The notes under the pieces are model-generated. The model worked only from the letters and a program-made list of their open reading frames with translations. It had not been told where the DNA came from and did not search any database. The position numbers and the translations under genes were made by a program. 64,000 nucleotides of DNA, from positions 62,001-126,000 of the forward strand of contig UBQW01000001.1 in NCBI GenBank assembly GCA_900467745.1. The letters run 5' to 3'. This stretch comes from Hyphomicrobiales bacterium (GTDB lineage: Bacteria; Pseudomonadota; Alphaproteobacteria; Rhizobiales; Rhizobiaceae). Positions 54,982 to 64,000 of this stretch are shown one piece after another (position 1 is the first letter of the stretch; each line of letters starts with the position of its first letter).

Positions 54982-55722
54982 TCAGATCATGCCGCCATTG
55001 GCGCGCAGCACCTGACCGTTGATCCAGGACCCATCGGGACCAACGAGGAACGAGACGGCGGCGGCGATATCCTCGGGCGTGCCCAACCGCTCCAGAGGAT
55101 TCATCTTCGCCATCCGCGCAACCAGCTCCTCGGACTTGCCGTTGAGGAACAGATCGGTGGCCGTCGGCCCCGGCGCAATCGCGTTGATGGTGATGTTGCG
55201 GCCGCGCATTTCCTTCGCCATGATCCCCGTCATCGTCTCGACGGCGGCCTTGGTCGCAGCATAGACACCATAGGTTTCGAGCTTCAGCCCGACCACCGAG
55301 GTCGAGAAATTGACGATCCGGCCGCCATCGCGCATCCGCTTTCCTGCCTCGCGCAGCGTGTTGAACGTGCCCTTCAGGTTGACGTCCATGATGCGCTGGA
55401 AATGCGCGTCGTCGGCATCAGCGATCGAGGAAAGCGCCATGATCCCGGCATTATTGACAAGCACGTCGACGCCCCCGAAGGCTGCCTCGGCCGCGTCGAA
55501 CATCCGCCGCACAGCCTCCGCATCGCTGACATCGGCCTTCGCCGTCAGCGCCTTGCCACCGCGCTTTTCGATCGCGGCAGCCAGCTCTTCGGCCGGCGCG
55601 GCGTTGCCGGAATAGTTGATCACGACGGTAAATCCGTCCTGTGCAAGCCGATCGGCAATCGCCGCACCGATGCCTCTGGAGGCGCCGGTCACGATCGCAA
55701 CCCTGTTTTCCGAAACCGTCAT
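54982..55722 (-). CDS. Classical SDR oxidoreductase (3-oxoacyl-ACP reductase-like)
   Basis: 246-residue classical short-chain dehydrogenase. TGASRGIGAAIA cofactor loop, NNAGIM, catalytic Ser/Tyr/Lys with YGVYAATKAAVETM, and PGPTATDLF all present. The closest type is the glucose/3-oxoacyl-ACP reductase group; substrate unknown. I start at ATG 55722 (MTVSENRVAIVTG). Divergent from a LysR gene, its likely regulator. Confidence 0.92.
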   Translation of the reverse strand: MTVSENRVAIVTGASRGIGAAIADRLAQDGFTVVINYSGNAAPAEELAAAIEKRGGKALTAKADVSDAEAVRRMFDAAEAAFGGVDVLVNNAGIMALSSIADADDAHFQRIMDVNLKGTFNTLREAGKRMRDGGRIVNFSTSVVGLKLETYGVYAATKAAVETMTGIMAKEMRGRNITINAIAPGPTATDLFLNGKSEELVARMAKMNPLERLGTPEDIAAAVSFLVGPDGSWINGQVLRANGGMI

Positions 55723-55840
55723 TGTCGTTCTCCTTGCTTGGAAGCGCGATATCGCGCCGTTGGAGAGAAGATGCCGCTTTTCTCGCGGCGGATAATCATC
55801 CATTATTCGCCATCACTATCCGGATACAGCGAACAGATAA

Positions 55841-56731
55841 ATGGACAGATTCGATGCCATGCGCGTCTTTTGCCGTATCGTCGAGCGCCGCAGCTTCACC
55901 GCCGCCGCCGAGGATACCGGCCTGCCACGCTCGACGGTGACCGATGCGGTCAAGCAGCTCGAGGCCCGCCTCGGCGTTCGCCTGCTGCAGCGAACAACGC
56001 GCCACGTGAGCCCGACGCTCGACGGCGAGGCTTACTACCGTCGCTGCCTGTCGATCCTCTCGGATATCGAGGATGCTGAGGGCGCATTCGCCGGCGCCAA
56101 GCCGAAAGGCATGCTGCGCGTCGACGTGCATGGCACGCTGGCGCGCCATTTCGTGCTGCCCAACCTGCCGTCCTTTCTCGAAGCCTATCCCGACATCGAA
56201 CTCTATATGAGCGAGGGCGATCGTCTCGTCGATCTCGTGCGCGAGGGCATCGACTGCGTGCTGAGGGTCGGCATCCCCGCAGATAGCGACATGGTCGCCC
56301 GCCGCGTGGCGATGCTGGAGGAAGTCACGCTCGCCTCGCCTTCCTATCTCGCTCGATATGGAACGCCCGAGCATCCCGACCGGCTCGACGGACACCGCAT
56401 GGTCGGCTTTCACTCCAGCGCCACCGGCGCGCTGGCGCCGCTCGAGTTCCTCGTCGGCGGCCAGATCCGCAACGTCACCCTGCCCGCGACGCTATCAGTC
56501 AACGCCGCCGAGAGCTTCCACGCGGCGGCACGCCTCGGTCTCGGCATCATCCAGGTGCCGCGTTATCATGCCCAGCGCTATATCGACAGCGGCGAGCTCC
56601 AGCCCATACTGCAGGACTATCCGCTGACGAAAACGCCGGTCTCGCTGCTCTACCCGCGAAACCGCCAGCTCTCGCCACGCGTCCGCGTCTTCATCGAGTG
56701 GTTGACGAAGGTGTTCGCGAGGCAAACATAG
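55841..56731 (+). CDS. LysR-family regulator next to SDR
   Basis: 296 residues. HTH in VERRSFTAAAEDTGLPRST, effector domain from ~residue 90 (GMLRVDVHGTLARHFV). Closely related in layout to the LysR gene 2 kb upstream. It is divergent from the SDR gene, 118 nt apart, so probably controls it. Confidence 0.93.
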   Translation: MDRFDAMRVFCRIVERRSFTAAAEDTGLPRSTVTDAVKQLEARLGVRLLQRTTRHVSPTLDGEAYYRRCLSILSDIEDAEGAFAGAKPKGMLRVDVHGTLARHFVLPNLPSFLEAYPDIELYMSEGDRLVDLVREGIDCVLRVGIPADSDMVARRVAMLEEVTLASPSYLARYGTPEHPDRLDGHRMVGFHSSATGALAPLEFLVGGQIRNVTLPATLSVNAAESFHAAARLGLGIIQVPRYHAQRYIDSGELQPILQDYPLTKTPVSLLYPRNRQLSPRVRVFIEWLTKVFARQT

Positions 56732-57097
<366 letters not shown>

Positions 57098-57102
57098 ATC
57101 AT

Positions 57103-57693
57103 ATGGACGACAGGACAGGCGCGCTCGGCGCGGCACCGATTGCGGGCGACGCCCTTACCCGCTTCTTCGAGCGCGATGCGATCTCCGTCGCACGCGAGCT
57201 GCTTGCCTGTCGCGTCACGGTCGCCGGCATCGGCGGGCGCATCGTCGAGACCGAGGCCTACTTCCCCGATGACGAGGCCTCCCACAGCTTTCGCGGCCCG
57301 ACGCAGCGCAACGGCGCCATGTTCGGAAGACCGGGCAATGTCTATATCTACCGCATCTACGGCATGCACTGGTGCCTGAACTTCGTCTGCACCCCCGGCT
57401 CCGCCGTGCTCATCCGCGCCATCGAGCCGGAAATCGGCATCGCCACGATGATCGAACGCCGTGGCACCAACGCACTCACGCAGCTCTGCAGCGGCCCCGG
57501 CAAGCTCTGCCAGGCGCTCGGCGTCACCATCGCCCTCAATGATCGCCTGCTCGACCGCGACCCCTATTCGCTCACGCCGACGGCACCGTCGCCGATCGTC
57601 AGCGGAAAACGCATCGGCATCACGAAAAATGCCGAAGCACCATGGCGCTTCGGCATTTCAGGGTCTCGCTATCTCAGCAAACCGTTTCGCTGA
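57103..57693 (+). CDS. DNA-3-methyladenine glycosylase (AAG/Mpg type)
   Basis: 196-residue base-excision repair enzyme. Catalytic Glu and family block seen in RIVETEAYFPDDEASHSF, then GPTQRNGAMFGRPGNVYIY, RIYGMHWCLNF and C-terminal GITKNAEAPWRFGISG. Starts ATG 57103. A strong hairpin is embedded in its last codons (57627-57658). Its stop abuts the convergent MFS gene. Confidence 0.92.
   Translation: MDDRTGALGAAPIAGDALTRFFERDAISVARELLACRVTVAGIGGRIVETEAYFPDDEASHSFRGPTQRNGAMFGRPGNVYIYRIYGMHWCLNFVCTPGSAVLIRAIEPEIGIATMIERRGTNALTQLCSGPGKLCQALGVTIALNDRLLDRDPYSLTPTAPSPIVSGKRIGITKNAEAPWRFGISGSRYLSKPFR
57627..57658. terminator. Terminator-like hairpin inside the 3' end of the DNA glycosylase gene
   Basis: AAATGCCGAAG and CTTCGGCATTT arms (11 bp) around a 10-nt loop, within the coding sequence 35-67 nt before the stop. 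The neighbouring genes are convergent with no space between, so this may terminate minus-strand transcription from the MFS operon, or just be coding. Confidence 0.5.
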
Positions 57694-59235
57694 TCATTCC
57701 ATCACGGCGCTGTGGTCCATGACCGGCGCCACCTTGGGCTTGCGCAGCAACAGCACCAGCGGAATGACCGCCAGCGACATGATCATCAGCAGCTTGAAGT
57801 CATCGATATAGGCGATAACAGTCGACTGCAGCGTGATCAGCTCGTTCAGCGCCGCGCGACCGGCGGCGGTGAGCGGGCTCATCCCTTGTGCTGCCGCGGC
57901 ATCGAAGGCGTGGTTGAACGGCGTGACATAGGCGGCGATGTTCTCGTGGTTCACCTGCGCGTTTTCGACCAGCAGAGCCGAGACGATGGAGATACCCACG
58001 CTCGAGCCGATGTTTCTCGACAGGTTGTAGAGACCGGTGCCGTCGCCGCGCATCTCCGCCGGCAGCGTCGAAAACGCGATCGTCGTCAGCGGCACGAACA
58101 GGAAGCCGAGACCGGCGCCCTGGATGAAGCCGACAGAGACGATCGTCCACTGCGAGACATCGGGCGTCCAGCCGGTCATGTCATACATCGCCCATGCCGT
58201 CAGCCCGAGGCCGAGCACCAGCAGCAGGCGCGTGTCCACCTTGCCGATCAGCCGCCCGACGATGAACATGCACAGCATTGTACCCATGCCGCGCGGCCCC
58301 ATGACGATACCAGCGGTGATGACGGGATAGCCCATCAACGTCTGCAGGTAAGGCGTCATCAGCGCCAGAGAGGCGAGATAGGTGATCCCGATCACGAAGA
58401 TGAAGATCATGCTGACGGAGAAGTTCCGGTCGAGGAACAGCTTCGGATTGACGAAGGATTTCTCCGCCGTCAGCGTGTGCACGACAAGCAGATAGAAAGC
58501 CGCGGCACAGATGATCGCCTCGATCATGATTTCGCCCGAGGCGAACCAGTTAAGCTGTTCGCCACGATCGAGGAAGAGCTGCAGTGAAGCGATGCCGAGG
58601 CTCATCATCCCGAAGCCGAACCAGTCGAGCTCGGCAAGCGCGTCCAGCTTCGTCTCGGTCACGTAGATCATGATGCCGGCAAAGGCGAGCGCCCCGATCG
58701 GCACGTTGATATAGAACACCCACCGCCAGCTGATGTTATCGGTGAGCCAGCCGCCGATGACGGGGCCGAGCACCGGCCCGACCATGACAGACACGCCGAA
58801 CAAGGCCATGGCGGACCCGCGTTCTTCCGGCGTGTAGATATCGAGCAGAATGCCCTGCGACAGCGGCACCAGCGATGCACCGAACAGGCCCTGCAACAGG
58901 CGGAAGCCGACAATCTGGTTCAGCGATTGCGCCAGACCGCAGAGCACGGAGGCCACGACGAAGCCGGTGATCGCCGTCAGCAGCACCTTCTTGCGGCCGA
59001 ACTTGGCGGCAAGAAAGCCCGACGGCGGCGTCATGATGGCGGCCGCGACGATGTAGGAGGTCAGAACCCAGTTGATCTGGTCGGCGCTCGCCGAAACGCT
59101 GCCCTGGATATAGGGCAGTGCGACGTTGGCGATCGTCGTATCCAGCGCCTGCATGATGACGGCGAGGATGACACAGGCCGTGATCATGCCGCGGTTGGCG
59201 ACCGGGACGAAGGACGCGGAGGCAGCGTTACTCAT
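57694..59235 (-). CDS. EmrB-type MFS (DHA2) multidrug exporter
   Basis: 513 residues, 14-helix DHA2 exporter. Motif A-like AAKFGRKKVLLTAI and motif C-like GPVLGPVIGGWLTDN are clear. Partner EmrA-like adaptor overlaps it by 8 nt, and a MarR gene overlaps that, giving the order marR-emrA-emrB. Start at ATG 59235 chosen, since 25 upstream codons lie within the adaptor gene. Confidence 0.95.
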   Translation of the reverse strand: MSNAASASFVPVANRGMITACVILAVIMQALDTTIANVALPYIQGSVSASADQINWVLTSYIVAAAIMTPPSGFLAAKFGRKKVLLTAITGFVVASVLCGLAQSLNQIVGFRLLQGLFGASLVPLSQGILLDIYTPEERGSAMALFGVSVMVGPVLGPVIGGWLTDNISWRWVFYINVPIGALAFAGIMIYVTETKLDALAELDWFGFGMMSLGIASLQLFLDRGEQLNWFASGEIMIEAIICAAAFYLLVVHTLTAEKSFVNPKLFLDRNFSVSMIFIFVIGITYLASLALMTPYLQTLMGYPVITAGIVMGPRGMGTMLCMFIVGRLIGKVDTRLLLVLGLGLTAWAMYDMTGWTPDVSQWTIVSVGFIQGAGLGFLFVPLTTIAFSTLPAEMRGDGTGLYNLSRNIGSSVGISIVSALLVENAQVNHENIAAYVTPFNHAFDAAAAQGMSPLTAAGRAALNELITLQSTVIAYIDDFKLLMIMSLAVIPLVLLLRKPKVAPVMDHSAVME

Positions 59236-60451
59236 GATCTCCGCCCGAGCGGCCCAGAAGCTTGGACACGAAATCCGGCAGGCCGCGCGCGTGGCCGGTA
59301 TCGACATCAACGACCGTGCTCATGCCGACGCGAAGCGGCGGCTTGCCGGCTGCATCCTCGATGCTGACGCGCATCGGGATACGCTGCACGACCTTCACCC
59401 AGTTGCCGGTCGTGTTCTGCGCCGGCAGCAGCGAGAAGCTGGAGCCGGAAGCCGGGCTGATGCTCTCGACCTTGCCCTTCCAAGTCACACCCGGATAGGT
59501 GTCGACATAGATGGTGGCCGTCTGGCCGGGCTTTACATAGGTGAGCTCGGTTTCCTTGGGGCTGGCATCGATCCACAGATTGTTGGTCGCGACCAGCGAG
59601 AAGGCCTGCGTCGATGCCTCGAGATAGGAGCCCGGCTGCAGCGCGTTGACATTGGTGGCGATGCCATCGAAGGGCGCCCGCACCACGCTGTGATCGAGCT
59701 GACGCTGCGCGTCGTCGACCTTGGCCTTGGCTTCAAGATAGAGCGGGTTCTGCTCGGCAGGCTGGTCGGCATTGCCGCCGAGCTGGGCGAGCGTGGCAGC
59801 CGCCTGCGCCTTGGCGACGGCGACCTTCTGCTGGCCGGCCTGCAGATTGTGCTTGGCCTGGTCAAACGCCGTGCGGGTGGCCGCGGAGCTGTTCAGCAGG
59901 TTCTGCTGGCGGTCGAATTCGGTCTGGAAATACGGAATGTCGGCCTCGGCCTGGGTGATCTCGGCCAGCGACTGCTGGTAGCTTGCTTCCAGGTTGAGGA
60001 TCTGGTTACGCACCGCGCCAAGCTGCGCCTTGGCGCCGTCGAGCGCGATCTTGAACACGTCCTGGCGAAGGCTGAACAGCACCTGCCCCTGCTTCACCGC
60101 TTCGTTTTCATGCACGTTGATCGTGTCGACGATGCCGGAAACGTCGGTGGTCAGCCCGACCATGTCGGACTTGATGTAGGCGTTGTCGGTCGACATCACC
60201 TGGCCGCCATTGACGTAGTAATAACCGCCGATCACAAGCGCGACGGGCAGCAGCGCAAACAGCACCGGCCGGGTCATGCTGCGCTTGCGGCGCGGGGGCG
60301 TGGTCACGGGCGGCGCGACGGCGGTGACAGGCGCCGGAGTGGACGATGGCGCCTCGGCGACGGTTTCCTCGCGAGGAGAAACCTCGTTCGTTTCGGCAGC
60401 AGTATTGGCATCGGCGTCGGACACGACGCGCAGGGGAGTTTTATCAGCCAT
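59228..60451 (-). CDS. EmrA-type HlyD-family efflux adaptor
   Basis: 407 residues. A Thr/Glu/Pro-rich cytoplasmic N-terminus, one membrane helix (PVLFALLPVALVIGGYYYV, ~58-76), then lipoyl half (DVSGIVDTINVHENEAVKQG), coiled coil and second half (VRAPFDGIATNVNALQPG). Forms the envelope-spanning partner of the MFS pump. Overlaps the MarR gene by 8 nt and the MFS gene by 8 nt, implying coupled translation. Confidence 0.94.
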   Translation of the reverse strand: MADKTPLRVVSDADANTAAETNEVSPREETVAEAPSSTPAPVTAVAPPVTTPPRRKRSMTRPVLFALLPVALVIGGYYYVNGGQVMSTDNAYIKSDMVGLTTDVSGIVDTINVHENEAVKQGQVLFSLRQDVFKIALDGAKAQLGAVRNQILNLEASYQQSLAEITQAEADIPYFQTEFDRQQNLLNSSAATRTAFDQAKHNLQAGQQKVAVAKAQAAATLAQLGGNADQPAEQNPLYLEAKAKVDDAQRQLDHSVVRAPFDGIATNVNALQPGSYLEASTQAFSLVATNNLWIDASPKETELTYVKPGQTATIYVDTYPGVTWKGKVESISPASGSSFSLLPAQNTTGNWVKVVQRIPMRVSIEDAAGKPPLRVGMSTVVDVDTGHARGLPDFVSKLLGRSGGDHE

Positions 60452-60914
60452 GGTTGGTCTCGTTTTCGGCCAATGCCAGGGGGGTCCGGCAGGCCTGCAC
60501 TAGGTTGGTCTTCATCTGCGACAGGATTTGGAAAAGCTGCTCCCGCTCTTCGGCGGAAACATCCTCCAGGGCTTCGCCTCGCGTCACATCGCCAAGTCCG
60601 CGCATTTCCGCCAGAAGCGGATGTGCCTCCTCGCGCATGTAAAGCAGCCAGATCCGGCGGTCCGTCGGGTGCTGGCGGCGCTCGATCAGCCCGCGCTCGG
60701 CGAGCTTGTCGAGAATGCGTACAAGTGTGATCGGCTCGATCTCCAGCATCTCCGCCAGCCCGCCCTGGTGTATCCCCTCATTGTTGGAGAGATACGCCAG
60801 CGCCTGCCACTGCGACGACGTCAGCCCAAGACCCTTCGCCCGCTGCTCGAAACGCTTTCGAAGCAGACGTGCAACATCATGGAGGAGGAAGCCGAGAGGC
60901 GGATTGCTGTTCAT
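60444..60914 (-). CDS. MarR-family repressor of the EmrAB-type operon
   Basis: 156-residue winged-helix regulator: VARLLRKRFEQRAKGLGLT, recognition region LEIEPITLVRILDKLAERG and wing RRQHPTDRRIW. I start at ATG 60914 (MNSNPPLGFLL). It is the first gene of the operon with the pump genes and a palindromic operator lies just upstream, fitting autorepression relieved by drugs or phenolic ligands. Confidence 0.92.
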   Translation of the reverse strand: MNSNPPLGFLLHDVARLLRKRFEQRAKGLGLTSSQWQALAYLSNNEGIHQGGLAEMLEIEPITLVRILDKLAERGLIERRQHPTDRRIWLLYMREEAHPLLAEMRGLGDVTRGEALEDVSAEEREQLFQILSQMKTNLVQACRTPLALAENETNHG

Positions 60915-60932
60915 TGAAGACTGCGCGAATAG

Positions 60933-60955
60933 TAAGCACACTTATAATGTGCCTA
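60933..60955. promoter_or_regulatory. Palindromic MarR operator candidate
   Basis: GCACA (60936-60940) and TGTGC (60948-60952) around a TTATAA core, with TA ends extending the symmetry to 23 nt, 19 nt upstream of the MarR ATG. Size and symmetry are typical of MarR sites. Confidence 0.55.
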
Positions 60956-61114
60956 GATATATTGAGCAGGTGCAACATACAAGTCACCTTCGGTTGATTA
61001 TTCGCCTTCTGCGATGAATTTATCGCACCCGGCTAAGGAACATGCTGCCGAAACCCGTGAGCGTTGACGCCTGCGCGATACTCTCCCTGATTTCATTGAC
61101 CTCGACAATTTCAA

Positions 61115-61285
61115 CCCACCGGGATTTGCTTTTCGTCAAGACACCCGTTTATATGGAAATCCAGAGGCTTACCGGGTGGGGACCTTCCCGGCCAATCGAT
61201 CGCAACGGCATGCAAGTCGTGAGCGCTATCAGCGCCACGAACGTAAGACAGCATTAGAAATAGGCGAGCGACACACAGTCGCTCG
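61115..61285 (+). promoter_or_regulatory. Structured leader upstream of RND operon
   Basis: CCCACCGG (61115-61122) can pair with CCGGGTGGG (61172-61180, one bulge), with inner GGATTT/AAATCC (61122-61127 and 61157-61162). The same CCGGG (61172-61176) can instead pair with CCCGG (61187-61191). Separately CGAGCGAC and GTCGCTCG (61265-61272 and 61278-61285) form a perfect 8-bp hairpin. Alternative pairing could allow attenuation, or these may be operators. Confidence 0.4.
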
Positions 61286-61361
61286 AGTACCGCCTGACAT
61301 GAAACGCATTCTTTCAGCATAGTCATGGCGGCGTGTTTGGCCGCCCGAATGGGGAGCCGCC

Positions 61362-62540
61362 ATGCCTTTCTCGCTTCGATACGTCTTGGCCTTCAGCAGC
61401 GTCGCGTTCTTACCCCTCGCCTCATCCGCCCAGCAGGCCGCTTCTCCGCCCCCGCCGCCCGTCACCGTGGCCAAGCCCGTTGTGCGCGAGGTCGTCGACA
61501 ACGACGAATTCATCGGCCGCTTCCAGGCAGTCGACGAGGTCTCGGTGCGCGCGCGTGTCGGCGGCTATCTCAACGAGGTCGATTTCACCGACGGTGCGCT
61601 GGTGAAGAAAGGCGACAAGCTCTTCGTCATCGACCAGCGCCCCTTCGTCACCGCGCTTAACGAGGCCAATGCCGCGCTCGAAGTCGCCAAATCCACCCAG
61701 ACCTACGCCGAGGCGCAGTTCAACCGCGCGCAGAGCCTCGCCACCAGCGGCAGCCAGTCGGTCTCGACGCTCGATGATCGCCGGCGTGAATGGCTCTCCG
61801 CGCAGGCCAATGTCCGCGGCGCCCAGGCAACCGCCGACCGTGCGGCCCTCGACATGGAATACACCACGATATCAGCGCCGCTCAGCGGCCGCATCGACCG
61901 CCGCCTGATCTCCACCGGCAATCTGGTGCAGGCGGACCAGACGATCCTGACGACCATCGTGTCGCTGGACCCAATCGATTTCTACTTCGACGTCGATGAA
62001 CGCCGCCTGCTGAACTTCGCCGATACGGCGCGCAAGCTCGGCAAGGATCTGCAACTGGGCGGCGGCGGCGTGCCTGTCACCGTGACGATCTCCGACCCGA
62101 CCGCCAAGCCCTTCACCGGCAAACTCGACTTCGCCGAAAACCGCATCGACAACGAGAGCGGCACCATCCGCATCCGCGCTCGCCTCGCCAATCCCGACCT
62201 GATCCTGCAGCCCGGTCTCTTCGGCCGCGTACAGGTGGAGGCGTCCAACAAGTACAAGGCGATCCTTGTTCCCGACGAGGCGATCGGCTCCGACCAGAAC
62301 GAACGCGTCGTCTTCGTCGTCGGCACCGACGGCAAGGTCTCGACCAAGCCCGTGCGCCCCGGCCCTAGGCTTTATGGCTACCGCGTCATCCGCGAGGGCC
62401 TCGATGGCACCGAGACGATCATCGTCAACGGCCTGATGCGCGCCCGCCCCGGCGCCACCATCACGCCGCAGATGACCGAGCTGCCGCAGGAACGGCGCGA
62501 CACGCCGCCGGATAACGCCGCGACGGAGACGCCACAATGA
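61362..62540 (+). CDS. RND periplasmic adaptor, second pump
   Basis: 392 residues. Signal peptide (YVLAFSSVAFLPLASSA), then FIGRFQAVDEVSVRARVGG, coiled coil, MEYTTISAPLSGRIDRRLI and MP domain. GGGGAG 5-6 nt upstream supports ATG 61362. Its stop overlaps the permease ATG (ATGA). No regulator gene is adjacent on this side, other than the divergent MarR gene of the other pump. Confidence 0.94.
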   Translation: MPFSLRYVLAFSSVAFLPLASSAQQAASPPPPPVTVAKPVVREVVDNDEFIGRFQAVDEVSVRARVGGYLNEVDFTDGALVKKGDKLFVIDQRPFVTALNEANAALEVAKSTQTYAEAQFNRAQSLATSGSQSVSTLDDRRREWLSAQANVRGAQATADRAALDMEYTTISAPLSGRIDRRLISTGNLVQADQTILTTIVSLDPIDFYFDVDERRLLNFADTARKLGKDLQLGGGGVPVTVTISDPTAKPFTGKLDFAENRIDNESGTIRIRARLANPDLILQPGLFGRVQVEASNKYKAILVPDEAIGSDQNERVVFVVGTDGKVSTKPVRPGPRLYGYRVIREGLDGTETIIVNGLMRARPGATITPQMTELPQERRDTPPDNAATETPQ

Positions 62541-64000
62541 GGTTCGCTCATTTCTTCGTCGACCGCCCGATCTTCGCGGCGGTCATCTCGATCGTGCTCC
62601 TCGTCGTCGGCAGCATCGCCTACACGCAGCTGCCGGTGTCGCAATATCCCGAGATCGCGCCGCCAACCATCGTGGTGCGCACCTCCTATCCGGGCGCCGA
62701 CCCGCAGACCATCGCCGATACGGTCTCCACACCACTGGAGCAGCAGATCAACGGTGTCGAGGACATGCTCTACATGTCCTCCTATTCCAGCGCCGATGGC
62801 GCCATGTCGCTTACCATCACCTTCAAGCTCGGCACCGATCTCGACAAGGTGCAGGTGCTCGTCCAGAACCGCGTCTCGATCGCCCTTCCCCGCCTTCCCG
62901 AAGAGGTGCAGCGCCTCGGCGTCACCACCGACAAGAGCTCGCCCGACCTGATGATGGTCGTGCACCTGCTCTCGCCCTCGCACCGCTACGACCAGCTCTA
63001 CGTCTCCAATTATGCCCGAAACCGCATCCGCGACACTCTCGTCCGCCTCGATGGCGTCGGCGACGTGCAGGTGTTCGGCGAGCGCCAGTATTCGATGCGC
63101 ATCTGGCTCGATCCGCAAAAGCTCTCCGCCTACGGCATGACGTCGGATGACGTGGTGTCGGCCCTTCGCGACCAGAACGTCCAGGTCTCCGGCGGCAAGA
63201 TCGGCGCGCCGCCCGTAACAGGCAAGAACGCCTTCGAATATACGGTCAGAACCGACGGCCGTTTCTCCGACGTGCGCGAATTCCGCTACGTCATCGTCAA
63301 GTCGACAGGGGCCGGCCGGCTTGTGCAGCTGCAGGACGTCGCCCGCATCGAACTCGGTGCGCAGGACTATGTGACGAACAGCTATCTCAACAACGACCCC
63401 GCCGTGGCGCTCGGCATCTTCGCCCGCCCGGGAACCAACGCGCTCGATACCGCGCACCAGATCCAGTCGCTGATGAAGGACATCTCCCAGACCTTCCCGC
63501 AGGGTTTGGAATACCGCATCGTCTACGACACCACCGAGTTCATCTCGGAATCGATCACCGAGGTCTATCGCACCATCGCCGAAGCCGCGATCCTGGTGGC
63601 GATCGTCGTCCTCGTCTTCCTGCAATCGTGGCGCACCGCGATCATCCCGATCATCGCCATCCCGGTCTCGCTGATCGGCACCTTCGCTGTGCTGCTCGCC
63701 TTCGGATTCTCGCTGAACATGCTGACGCTGTTCGGCCTGGTGCTGGCGATCGGCATCGTCGTCGACGACGCCATCGTCGTGGTCGAGAATGTCGAGCGCA
63801 ATCTCGCCAAGGGCATGACGCCGAAGGAAGCCGCGCATGTGACGATGGACGAAGTCGGCACCGCCGTCATCGCCATCTCGCTGGTGCTGATCGCCGTCTT
63901 CGTTCCGACCGCCTTCATCCCCGGGATTTCCGGCCAGTTCTACAAGCAGTTCGCCGTGACCATCTCGGTCACCACCGCGATCTCGGCGCTGAACTCGCTG
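62537..64000 (+). CDS. RND multidrug efflux permease, second pump, cut by window end
   Basis: 488 codons visible, open at the right edge; full members are about 1040-1070 residues. Start ATG 62537 overlaps the adaptor stop. TM1 start RFAHFFVDRPIFAAVISIV, porter domain, and TM4 proton-relay Asp pair in GIVVDDAIVVVENVERN are present. Belongs to the same HAE1 group as the first pump (around 48 kb), likely an old paralogue. Confidence 0.94.
   Translation, partial: MRFAHFFVDRPIFAAVISIVLLVVGSIAYTQLPVSQYPEIAPPTIVVRTSYPGADPQTIADTVSTPLEQQINGVEDMLYMSSYSSADGAMSLTITFKLGTDLDKVQVLVQNRVSIALPRLPEEVQRLGVTTDKSSPDLMMVVHLLSPSHRYDQLYVSNYARNRIRDTLVRLDGVGDVQVFGERQYSMRIWLDPQKLSAYGMTSDDVVSALRDQNVQVSGGKIGAPPVTGKNAFEYTVRTDGRFSDVREFRYVIVKSTGAGRLVQLQDVARIELGAQDYVTNSYLNNDPAVALGIFARPGTNALDTAHQIQSLMKDISQTFPQGLEYRIVYDTTEFISESITEVYRTIAEAAILVAIVVLVFLQSWRTAIIPIIAIPVSLIGTFAVLLAFGFSLNMLTLFGLVLAIGIVVDDAIVVVENVERNLAKGMTPKEAAHVTMDEVGTAVIAISLVLIAVFVPTAFIPGISGQFYKQFAVTISVTTAISALNSL

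Larger units (their letters stand above)
60915..61361. other. Divergent marR-RND region with structured leader
   Basis: About 450 nt. It contains the MarR operator (60933-60955) and, nearer the RND adaptor, several potential hairpins (61115-61285) suggesting a structured 5' leader. A 71-codon open frame at 61042-61257 has a weak ribosome site and unusual composition; I do not call it. Confidence 0.5.

Noticed and set aside
61042..61257. 71-codon open frame in the RND leader
   Set aside because: Ribosome site too close, composition unlike neighbours; could be a leader peptide but support is too weak to call.

Overview
This 64 kb window is GC-rich alphaproteobacterial chromosome, most likely from the Rhizobiaceae (Rhizobium/Agrobacterium/Sinorhizobium relatives). 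The evidence is the CtrA-SciP-ChpT cell-cycle module, an EipA (DUF1134) homologue, an RpoH-type sigma factor, a rkpK-lpsL pair and a typical rhizobial liv operon. I call 58 protein-coding loci: one with a frameshift and two cut by the window edges. I found no rRNA, tRNA, CRISPR array, insertion sequence or integrated phage.

Layout. 0-6.5 kb: a partial D-2-hydroxyacid dehydrogenase, then a complete branched-chain amino acid ABC operon (livH-livM-livG-livF-small membrane protein-livK) on the minus strand. 6.8-9.6 kb: CysQ-like phosphatase, a stand-alone phage-like DUF2793 protein and a LuxR-type regulator. 9.9-15.8 kb: cell-cycle block with sciP, a small GNAT protein, fliJ, ctrA, a single receiver-domain protein, chpT, eipA and a membrane-anchored coiled-coil protein. 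CtrA-like motifs and GANTC methylation sites are visible upstream of several of these. 15.8-26 kb: housekeeping genes (TrmH-like methyltransferase, RluD-like synthase, rpoH, ubiA, purA) plus an 825-residue one-pass membrane protein that I cannot assign.

26.3-35.7 kb: polysaccharide locus. It holds a GDSL/SGNH esterase with a large insertion, an acetyltransferase, a polymerase-like protein, a flippase, a GDP-mannose 3,5-epimerase-like enzyme, a glycosyltransferase, and a Wzz/BY-kinase chain-length regulator broken by a single-base frameshift. The downstream set manB-manC (38.4-41.3 kb) would make GDP-mannose, and rkpK-lpsL (41.4-43.7 kb) UDP-glucuronate and UDP-galacturonate. These are the expected sugar-nucleotide donors. 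Between the two halves lie an esterase/ring-cleaving dioxygenase pair and ung. A PAS-GGDEF-EAL cyclic-di-GMP protein follows at 43.7 kb.

45.7-48 kb: an L-threonate/D-erythronate dehydrogenase pair and a cupin. 48-64 kb: an efflux-rich region with two RND pump operons and one EmrAB-type pump. The first RND operon opens with an alpha/beta-hydrolase homologue that has lost its catalytic Ser and His, and it has a divergent LysR regulator. The EmrAB-type pump is in an operon with its MarR repressor. An SDR/LysR pair and a 3-methyladenine DNA glycosylase lie between.

Most worth following up: the hydrolase-like pseudoenzyme leading the RND operon, the plant-like GDP-mannose epimerase in the polysaccharide operon, the SGNH enzyme with its interrupted catalytic domain, the wzz frameshift, the unassigned 825-residue protein, and the CtrA/CcrM-type sites. 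All motif and start calls were made by reading the sequence; no database search was run.
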